6,319 bases of DNA from JBFIHF01 sp964411125 (lineage in GTDB: Bacteria > Myxococcota_A > Bradymonadia > Bradymonadales > Bradymonadaceae): NCBI GenBank assembly GCA_964411125.1, contig CAYPJU010000156.1, forward strand, positions 1-6,319, read 5' to 3'. Positions 1 to 4,720 of this stretch are shown one piece after another. The position numbers and the translations under genes were made by a program. The first letter of the stretch is position 1. Each line of letters begins with the position of its first letter. Below the pieces are notes generated by a model. It made no database searches. It saw only the letters and a program-made list of their open reading frames with translations, and had not been told where the DNA came from.

Positions 1-31
1 CGAGGACGCCCGCCCACCGATGGGTCGTATT

Positions 32-415
32 TCACCAGGAGGGCTCGTAAGAGGACAGCGCGAACCGATTCCCCTCCGGATCGCGCGCGTACGACGTATA
101 GCGCGTCCGATCCTCGACGGGTGAGCCGGCGTCGGCGAGCCGCGCCTCCCACTCTTCCCTGTCGTCGTCGTCGATCCCAACGGCGAGCAGAAAGAGCCCG
201 GGCCGCATGGCGCGGTCGTCGCGCAGGGAGAGTTCGACGTGCTCGATCATCAGGATCGGACCACCCAGATCGAGCCACACCGACCGGACGGAACCGTCGT
301 CGTAGTGGTGCCGCATCACCTCGCGGAGCTGCAGAACGTCGACGTAGAAGCGGGCGAGTCCGTCGGGGTCGACGGAGCCCAGGGCGAGGTGATGCAGCGA
401 CGGCGATTTCGGCAT
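32..415 (-). CDS. VOC-superfamily (glyoxalase/dioxygenase-like) small protein
   Basis: The 127-residue product has the length and layout of a single-chain vicinal-oxygen-chelate protein. An opening strand (residues 6-12, LHHLALG) leads to the helix 'DGLARFYVDVLQL', then strands ending in 'ILMIEHVE' (54-61). The second half closes with the family-typical 'RDPEGNRFALSSYE' (111-124). In the family, metal ligands come from the first strand (His8 or His9 here), the strand near Glu58, the start of the second module, and the final strand (Glu124). The third position, around 74-76 (LFL), has no His, so metal binding may be incomplete or use another residue. The reaction and substrate cannot be assigned; family members include glyoxalases, extradiol dioxygenases and fosfomycin/bleomycin-resistance proteins. 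The start is the ATG at 415-413, and only a weak purine stretch precedes it. The gene is divergent from the lipoprotein gene at 502 and shares an 86-bp intergenic region with it. The fold call is solid; the function is unknown. Confidence 0.85.
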   Translation of the reverse strand: MPKSPSLHHLALGSVDPDGLARFYVDVLQLREVMRHHYDDGSVRSVWLDLGGPILMIEHVELSLRDDRAMRPGLFLLAVGIDDDDREEWEARLADAGSPVEDRTRYTSYARDPEGNRFALSSYEPSW

Positions 416-444
416 GGATCCGGTCCGCAGAGTAGTGGGTGATT

Positions 445-473
445 TTGCATGGGTAACGGCGTTGCGCTAGAAC
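445..473 (+). promoter_or_regulatory. weak candidate promoter for the lipoprotein gene at 502
   Basis: The 86-bp divergent region (416-501) must hold start signals for both flanking genes. On the plus strand a TTGCAT (445-450) and a TAGAAC (468-473) are separated by 17 bp. They match the sigma-70 consensus at three and four of six positions, so this is only a suggestion. No clear Shine-Dalgarno precedes the ATG at 502; the closest is CGGA at 496-499. No convincing minus-strand promoter for the VOC gene was seen. Confidence 0.2.
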
Positions 474-501
474 GTTTCCTATCTGTCGCCGCGGTCGGAA
501 C

Positions 502-1932
502 ATGAATTTTCGAAATCTTGCGATTCTTCTCACGACGCTTCCGCTCTGGGTCTCCTGTTCGGTCGACATCGGCCAGGGGAGCCAGCTCTCCGGCCAGCGG
601 TGCTTCCAGGAGTCGGACTGCGCGGGCGGGCTGACGTGCCTCGAGCGGTCCTGCGTACCGCTCGTGACGGGGGCGAACCGGCCAGACCGCGACGCGGGAG
701 GAGACGACGGCAGCAACAACGGGGTCGACAACAACGGCGTGAACAACGGCTTCAATAACCCGACGAACAACGGGGTCGACAACAACGGCGTGAACAACGG
801 CTTCAACAACCCGACGAACAACCAGTCGGAGTGTCGCCCGACAGCTCGTCGCTGCATCTCCGAGGTCAGCTACCAGGAGTGTGTGTCGACCGACCGCGGC
901 GATTTCTTCGAGACGAGGCGATGCCCCGACGGACTCTTCTGCGAGGCTGGAGAGTGCGTCGACCCCCAGACTTGCACCGACGCCGATGGCGACCAGTATG
1001 GAATTGGTTGTCGCCTCGGACCCGACTGCGACGACAATAACCCCAGCGTTTTCCCCAACCGGCCCGAGCAGTGTGGGAATGGTCTCGACGACAACTGCAA
1101 CGGCGGCATCGATGAAGGCTGCGATACCGACGGCTGCTGCCCGGGTGGATGCGGCATGTCGGAGTTCTGCACCACGGAGTGCGCCTGCGTCCCGTACGAC
1201 CCGCTCGTCTGTGAGTACCAGTCGCAGCCGTGCGCCCAGGAGGGAGCGTTCTTCAACGACTTCTACTGCATCTCGATCGATGGCTTCTCACAGCCGCGCT
1301 GTTGGGGTGTCTGTGACGTCAATGCCGACGACCCCAGCTCGACTTGCCCCGACCCCAATTCCGTCTGCGCGTTCGACTCGGGCGATGGCCAGAACGGGCT
1401 CTGCTTCGGCAGTTGTGGCATCGCCGACGATGGCAGCTACAGTTGCCCGACCGAGCTCGGCTGCCTCCTCATCGACGTCGACGACGGACCCGGCATTTGC
1501 ACGCCGACCAACACCGCCAACGGCCCTGGTGATCAGTGCAATCCCGATTCGTTCTGGGACTGTCAGGACGGGTACGTCTGTGTCGACATCCAGGGAAATG
1601 GCCGCGGCCGCTGCCGCCAGGCATGTCGCCCGTTCGAGCACGGCGGCGCCAACACCTTCGGCACCGACTGCTTCGAGGGTCACTGCCTGCCGTTCAGCTC
1701 GGCGCTCGGGATCTGCTTCCGCGACAACCAGTCGAGCGTGGAAGGCGAGCAGTGCCAGCCTCAATACACGATGTGCAACGACGACGCGCTCGTCTGCTAC
1801 CCGTCCGGCCAGTTCGGCGGCGAGTGTTACCGCACCTGCCGACCGAGCGAGGGTGACGTCGACTGCGGGCCGATGGGCTTTTGCGAATCGCAGGACCCCG
1901 AGAACGACATCGGTCTCTGCGTCCCTCGATGA
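502..1932 (+). CDS. cysteine-rich lipoprotein with Asn-Asn-Gly linker and MopE-like metal-binding motif
   Basis: The predicted 476-residue product is exported and lipidated. A basic-hydrophobic leader (1-18) ends in WVSC with Cys19 as the lipidation site; the Trp at -3 is atypical. Residues 32-53 carry a short four-Cys module (C34, C40, C46, C51; spacing C-x5-C-x5-C-x4-C) resembling the Dickkopf/disintegrin-like pattern common in myxobacterial secreted proteins. Residues 71-107 form a low-complexity linker built on NNG. Residues 158-207 match the putative metal-binding motif described in MopE-like proteins: 'DADGDQYG', 'DCDDNNPSVFP', 'CGNGLDDNCNGGIDEGC'. The rest (208-476) is disulfide-type domain, with two related segments near 343-406 and 415-476, each opening G-(D/E)-Q-C and carrying 'C(R/Y)xxCRP'. 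Total cysteines are about 51. Serine at +2 fits outer-membrane sorting by the E. coli rule, and cell-surface display is inferred. Metal (Ca or Cu) binding is a family-level expectation only. No catalytic residues are recognised. Confidence 0.9.
   Translation: MNFRNLAILLTTLPLWVSCSVDIGQGSQLSGQRCFQESDCAGGLTCLERSCVPLVTGANRPDRDAGGDDGSNNGVDNNGVNNGFNNPTNNGVDNNGVNNGFNNPTNNQSECRPTARRCISEVSYQECVSTDRGDFFETRRCPDGLFCEAGECVDPQTCTDADGDQYGIGCRLGPDCDDNNPSVFPNRPEQCGNGLDDNCNGGIDEGCDTDGCCPGGCGMSEFCTTECACVPYDPLVCEYQSQPCAQEGAFFNDFYCISIDGFSQPRCWGVCDVNADDPSSTCPDPNSVCAFDSGDGQNGLCFGSCGIADDGSYSCPTELGCLLIDVDDGPGICTPTNTANGPGDQCNPDSFWDCQDGYVCVDIQGNGRGRCRQACRPFEHGGANTFGTDCFEGHCLPFSSALGICFRDNQSSVEGEQCQPQYTMCNDDALVCYPSGQFGGECYRTCRPSEGDVDCGPMGFCESQDPENDIGLCVPR
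715..816 (+). repeat. 51-bp in-frame tandem duplication (2 copies)
   Basis: Two adjacent 51-bp units, 715-765 and 766-816, are identical except at one third-codon position (T at 756, C at the matching base of the second copy). Each encodes 17 residues running NNGVDNNGVNNGFNNPT, and 'NNQ' follows the second copy. The near identity, including at silent sites, indicates a recent duplication that lengthens the flexible linker between the N-terminal Cys module and the metal-binding motif. Confidence 0.97.
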
Positions 1933-1954
1933 GGAACGTTCGCCGCCCTCGTCC

Positions 1955-1972
1955 GGTGGCCTCGAGGCCGCC
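1955..1972 (+). terminator. GC-rich hairpin between lipoprotein gene and mlaE
   Basis: GGTGGCC (1955-1961) and GGCCGCC (1966-1972) can pair over seven positions (one T-G wobble) around a TCGA loop, inside the 72-bp gap between the stop at 1932 and the ATG at 2005. No T-run follows; the next bases are C-rich. It is therefore not a canonical intrinsic terminator, but it could slow the polymerase, stabilise an mRNA end, or be a chance hairpin in GC-rich DNA. Confidence 0.3.
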
Positions 1973-2004
1973 CCCTCCATGATCCCCGACACCCCCGCCC
2001 GTCC

Positions 2005-3114
2005 ATGACCGAGCCATTCGTCGTCGAACGAGGGCAGGGCCGCGTCGTCGTGAGCCTCACCGGGACGCTCGGTGTGGAGAGCGCCGGGCCTCTCTACGAC
2101 CAGTTGCGAAAACTCGCCGAGGGCCAGGAACCGGTGGTGCTCGACTTCGCCGGGGTCGAGTCGCTGGAGTCAGCCGGAATCGCCGTCATCTCCCTCGCGT
2201 CGAGCGAGTTCGAAGAGCGAGGGCTCGACCTCGCCGCCGAAAACCTCGCGCAAGACCACCGGCGCGCGCTACAGATGATGCCGAGCAGGCTGACGCCCGC
2301 ACCCGGCCCCGAGAACGAGGGCTTCTTCGTCCGCGTCGGCGACGGGGCCTTCGCGACCTACGACCGGCTCCTCGACCTCGCCGAACTCGTCTACGACACC
2401 GGGCGAATGGCGCTTCTGACCGTCATCCGCAAGCGCAAGCTACCCGTCGAGGCGACGATCGAGCAGGCCGTCTTGATGGGAGTCGACGCGCTCTTCATCA
2501 TCCTGCTGCTCAGCTTCCTGCTCGGCCTCATCATCGCGTTCCAGTCCGCGCACCAGTTGGCCCAGTTCGGCGCCAACATCTATGTTGCGAACCTCGTCGG
2601 GATCGCGATGGTCCGTGAGTTCGGGCCGATGATGACCGCGATCATGCTCGCCGGACGCAGTGGGTCGGCGATCGCCGCCGAGCTCGGGACCATGCAGGTC
2701 TCCGAAGAGGTCGACGCTCTCAAGACGATGGGGATCGACCCGATCCGCTTCCTCGTGCTCCCTCGCGTCGTCGCGCTCACACTGGTGCAGCCGATCCTCA
2801 CCCTCATGGCCGACTTCATCGGCATGGTGGGCGGCTTCATCATCGGGGTCCTGATGCTCGACCTGTCGACGAACGTCTACTACGAGCAGACCGTCGAAGC
2901 TCTCACCCTCAACGACTTCGGCCACGGGCTCTTGAAGAGCGTGCTGTTTGCCTGGGTCATCAGCATCACCGGCTGCTTCTCCGGGCTCTCCATCCAGGGA
3001 GGCGCAGCGAGCGTCGGTCGGGCGACGACGAAGAGCGTCGTCACGAGCATCTTCCTGATCATCGTGGTCGACAGCATCTTCGCGACCGTCTCCACCATCC
3101 TGAAGGCATCCTGA
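2005..3114 (+). CDS. mlaE: MlaE-family lipid ABC transporter permease with N-terminal STAS domain
   Basis: This is the inner-membrane permease of an MCE/Mla-type phospholipid transporter. Residues 1-95 look like a STAS domain: 'GRVVVSLTGTLGVESAGPLYDQL' strands and helix, then 'VVLDFAGVESLESAGIAVI', with Ser56 at the position that is phosphorylated in anti-sigma-antagonist STAS proteins. Residues 150-369 are a MlaE permease with family hallmarks: 'FGANIYVANLVGIAMVREFGP' (188-208), 'AGRSGSAIAAELGTM' (216-230), 'EEVDALKTMGIDP' (234-246), 'LPRVVAL' (252-258). Several hydrophobic helices lie near 157-182, 195-215, 250-283, 305-330 and 345-366. At 369 residues it is about 100 longer than a stand-alone MlaE because of the STAS part; in E. 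coli that role is supplied by the separate protein MlaB. The ATG at 2005 lacks an obvious Shine-Dalgarno, and an earlier ATG at 1979 is out of frame. The gene lies 7 bp upstream of mlaF and is clearly co-transcribed with it. Confidence 0.95.
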   Translation: MTEPFVVERGQGRVVVSLTGTLGVESAGPLYDQLRKLAEGQEPVVLDFAGVESLESAGIAVISLASSEFEERGLDLAAENLAQDHRRALQMMPSRLTPAPGPENEGFFVRVGDGAFATYDRLLDLAELVYDTGRMALLTVIRKRKLPVEATIEQAVLMGVDALFIILLLSFLLGLIIAFQSAHQLAQFGANIYVANLVGIAMVREFGPMMTAIMLAGRSGSAIAAELGTMQVSEEVDALKTMGIDPIRFLVLPRVVALTLVQPILTLMADFIGMVGGFIIGVLMLDLSTNVYYEQTVEALTLNDFGHGLLKSVLFAWVISITGCFSGLSIQGGAASVGRATTKSVVTSIFLIIVVDSIFATVSTILKAS

Positions 3115-3116
3115 GG
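3113..3116 (+). promoter_or_regulatory. Shine-Dalgarno GAGG overlapping the mlaE stop
   Basis: GAGG overlaps the last two bases of the mlaE TGA (3112-3114) and lies 5 nt before the GTG at 3122. It supports the GTG start of mlaF and translational coupling of the ATPase to the permease. Confidence 0.7.
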
Positions 3117-3121
3117 CCGAC

Positions 3122-3919
3122 GTGAGCCAGAACGAACCGATCATCGAATGCATCGATCTCGTCTGCGGGTACGGCGAGAAGGTGATCCTCTCCGACATCG
3201 ACCTGACGATCTATCGCGGCGAGATCTGCGCGCTGCTCGGGGGCTCGGGCTGCGGGAAGAGCACGCTGATGCGCACCATCGTCGGACTACAGCCGCCGCT
3301 GTCCGGCACGGTCAAGCTCTTCGGGGTCGATCTGACGAAGCTCGAAGAGGACGAGCGCAACGACTACCTGATGCGGACAGGGATGCTCTTTCAGTATGGA
3401 GCGCTGTTCGGTTCGCGGTCGAACCTCGACAACATCGCGCTCCCTCTGCGCGAGCACACGAACCTCCCCGAGCCGGTGATCGAGGAGATGGTGCTGCAGA
3501 AGCTCGCCCTCGTCGGGCTCGAAGGGCTCGAGAAACGCCTGCCGTCCGACATATCGGGTGGTCAGCGAAAACGCGTCGCGCTCGCCCGCGCGACGATCCT
3601 CGACCCCGAGATCGTCTTCTGCGACGAGCCTTCGGCGGGCCTCGACCCGATCGTCGCCGCCGGCCTCGACTCGGTGCTGCGACGTTTTCAGGAGTTGTTC
3701 GGGATGACGATGGTCGTCGTCACCCACGAGCTCGAGTCGATCAAGATCCTCTGCGACCGCGTCGTGATGCTCTCCGAAGGAACGATCCTCGCCGAGGGGA
3801 CGATCGACGAAATGATGGCGAGCGAACAGCAAGAGGTCTACGACTTCTTCCACCGCGTGGCGCCCGACTACGCAAAGCAGGGCACCTCGGTCATCGAGAC
3901 ACTGAGTGGTTCGCGCTAG
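3122..3919 (+). CDS. mlaF: MlaF-family lipid ABC transporter ATP-binding protein
   Basis: This cytoplasmic ATPase powers phospholipid movement together with the MlaE permease. All nucleotide-binding elements are present in the 265 residues: Walker A GGSGCGKST (40-48, Lys46), Q-loop Gln91, signature ISGGQ (144-148), Walker B 'EIVFCDEP' with Asp168 and catalytic Glu169, D-loop SAGLD (171-175) and H-loop His202. The segment 'GMLFQYGALFGSRSNLDNIALPL' (87-109) is typical of the MlaF/TtgA2 group, where the Q-loop faces MlaE. Length is close to E. coli MlaF. The C-terminal tail after about 235 (EVYDFFHRV...) sits where MlaF proteins carry a short regulatory extension. The start is GTG, chosen because the ORF begins there just after the permease stop with a good ribosome site. 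No MCE-domain gene (mlaD) follows; the next gene is a lipoprotein after a 106-bp gap. Confidence 0.96.
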   Translation: MSQNEPIIECIDLVCGYGEKVILSDIDLTIYRGEICALLGGSGCGKSTLMRTIVGLQPPLSGTVKLFGVDLTKLEEDERNDYLMRTGMLFQYGALFGSRSNLDNIALPLREHTNLPEPVIEEMVLQKLALVGLEGLEKRLPSDISGGQRKRVALARATILDPEIVFCDEPSAGLDPIVAAGLDSVLRRFQELFGMTMVVVTHELESIKILCDRVVMLSEGTILAEGTIDEMMASEQQEVYDFFHRVAPDYAKQGTSVIETLSGSR

Positions 3920-3946
3920 CGTCGGACCCTCCCCCCGCCGCAAACA

Positions 3947-3975
3947 TTGAACCGCGTTCCGACCGGGTGTATCCT
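3947..3975 (+). promoter_or_regulatory. sigma-70-like promoter for the lipoprotein pair
   Basis: In the 106-bp gap after mlaF, TTGAAC (3947-3952) and TATCCT (3970-3975) are separated by exactly 17 bp, each matching four of six consensus bases. Transcription would begin near 3982, giving a leader of about 44 nt to the ATG at 4026. Gap composition also shifts to locally AT-rich sequence (3994-4007), unlike the coding flanks. This suggests that the two downstream genes can be transcribed independently of mlaEF. Confidence 0.45.
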
Positions 3976-3980
3976 CGGTC

Positions 3981-3993
3981 TTGATCAGGTCAA
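3981..3993 (+). promoter_or_regulatory. 13-bp imperfect inverted repeat, candidate operator
   Basis: TTGATC and GGTCAA flank a central A, and five of the six base pairs are symmetric. The element sits at the predicted transcription start of the downstream lipoprotein unit, a place where a dimeric repressor could act. It is short enough to arise by chance, and no regulator is encoded in the window. Confidence 0.2.
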
Positions 3994-4015
3994 TGGTTAA
4001 TAAAAACTCGTACCC

Positions 4016-4021
4016 AGGAAG
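4016..4021 (+). promoter_or_regulatory. Shine-Dalgarno AGGAAG deciding the ATG start at 4026
   Basis: AGGAAG ends 4 nt before the ATG at 4026. The downstream ATG also gives a canonical lipoprotein signal peptide at once, whereas the in-frame TTG at 3981 would add 15 hydrophilic residues ahead of it and has no such site. Confidence 0.8.
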
Positions 4022-4025
4022 CTTC

Positions 4026-4709
4026 ATGAAGCGCAGACTCTTCGTGTTCTGTTGCGTCGTGGCTGCTGGCCTCTACGGCTGTGGCGACAACAACGGCAGT
4101 TCCAACAATGGTGCCTCGAATAACGGTGCCTCGAACAATGGTGCCTCGAACAACGGCGGTAGCAACAACGGCGGTTCGAACAATGGCGGCGGCAGCAACA
4201 ACGGCGCCGGCAGCAACAACGGCGCCGGCTCCAACAACGGCGGTGTCTCCAACAACGGGACCGCGACCAACAACGGCACGGGCGGTACCAACAACGGCAC
4301 CGGCGGTACCAACAACGGAACCGTGGCGACCAACAACGGCACCGGCGGCACCAACAACGGCACCACCAACGGTGGTACGATCAACGTGAACGTCTCGATG
4401 GGGCCCAACTTCGGCCCGGTCGGGACTGACGTCACCGCGACCTTCACGCTGACCAACTTCACGTTCGACGGCAACGCCATCGGCGGCGCGAACGCGCCGA
4501 ACACCGGTCACTACCACGTCTATCTCGATGCGGTGGATCCCGCCAACCAGCTGCTCGAGTCCGCGGACAACCCGGGGACGTTCGCCATCGCCGGTGTCGA
4601 CCTGCAGCCGGGCATGCACGACGTCATCTTCTCGGTGCACAAGAACGACCACACCGAATACGACAACCCGATCCAGATCACGATCCCCTTCGAAATCACT
4701 GCACAGTGA
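4026..4709 (+). CDS. Asn-Asn-Gly-linker lipoprotein with C-terminal His-containing beta domain
   Basis: From the ATG at 4026 the product is 227 residues. The signal peptide is 'MKRRLFVFCCVVAAGLYGC', with lipobox LYGC and lipidated Cys19; Gly at +2 fits outer-membrane sorting. Residues 21-118 are almost pure linker with 16 NNG motifs, spaced first by 5, then 6, then 7 residues. The C-terminal domain (119-227) is rich in alternating hydrophobic positions, as in a beta-sandwich. It carries a distinctive set of histidines: 'GHYHVYLD' (161-168), 'LQPGMHDVIFSVHKNDHTEYD' (193-213). The layout GHxH...pGxH...H recalls small secreted domains such as DUF4399, but the match is by eye only. His162, 164, 198, 205 and 209 could form a metal site; this is inference. 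Unlike its neighbours it has almost no cysteine after the lipobox. It lies 11 bp before the next lipoprotein gene. The function is unknown. Confidence 0.88.
   Translation: MKRRLFVFCCVVAAGLYGCGDNNGSSNNGASNNGASNNGASNNGGSNNGGSNNGGGSNNGAGSNNGAGSNNGGVSNNGTATNNGTGGTNNGTGGTNNGTVATNNGTGGTNNGTTNGGTINVNVSMGPNFGPVGTDVTATFTLTNFTFDGNAIGGANAPNTGHYHVYLDAVDPANQLLESADNPGTFAIAGVDLQPGMHDVIFSVHKNDHTEYDNPIQITIPFEITAQ
4086..4379 (+). repeat. low-complexity tandem repeat encoding 16 NNG motifs
   Basis: The segment is built on AAC/AAT-AAC/AAT-GGN codons. Early units are 15 bp (SNNGA, SNNGG), middle units 18 bp (SNNGGG/AG/GV), and late units 21 bp (TNNGTGG). Third-position variation (AAC/AAT, GGC/GGT) is higher at the 5' end, so the units there are probably older or more diverged than the 21-bp units. 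It encodes a flexible hydrophilic spacer between the lipid anchor and the folded domain. Confidence 0.95.
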
Positions 4710-4710
4710 C

Positions 4711-4715
4711 GGGAG
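4711..4715 (+). promoter_or_regulatory. Shine-Dalgarno GGGAG deciding the ATG start at 4721
   Basis: GGGAG lies 5 nt before the ATG at 4721, inside the 11-bp gap after the preceding stop (4707-4709). An in-frame GTG at 4706, overlapping that stop, would place this site inside the gene and add five residues before the signal peptide, so the ATG is preferred. Confidence 0.8.
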
Positions 4716-4720
4716 ACTCC

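Noticed and set aside
1288..1992. 234-codon open frame on the minus strand
   Set aside because: It is an antisense shadow of the first lipoprotein gene in GC-rich DNA; the translation is low-complexity Ala/Val/Arg with no motif.
881..2008. 375-codon open frame on the plus strand, Ala/Ser/Thr-rich
   Set aside because: It overlaps the lipoprotein gene in another frame; composition is typical of a frame-shifted GC-rich gene and there is no initiation signal.
3981..4025. TTG at 3981 as start of the second lipoprotein
   Set aside because: It would put 15 polar residues before the signal peptide and has no ribosome site, while the ATG at 4026 has AGGAAG and a clean leader.
4086..4379. CRISPR-like or regulatory repeat array
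   Set aside because: The repeats are in frame, multiples of 3 bp, have no unique spacers of constant length, and encode a linker.
4706..4720. GTG at 4706 as start of the large lipoprotein, overlapping the previous stop
   Set aside because: The ATG at 4721 has GGGAG at correct spacing and begins the basic part of the signal peptide.
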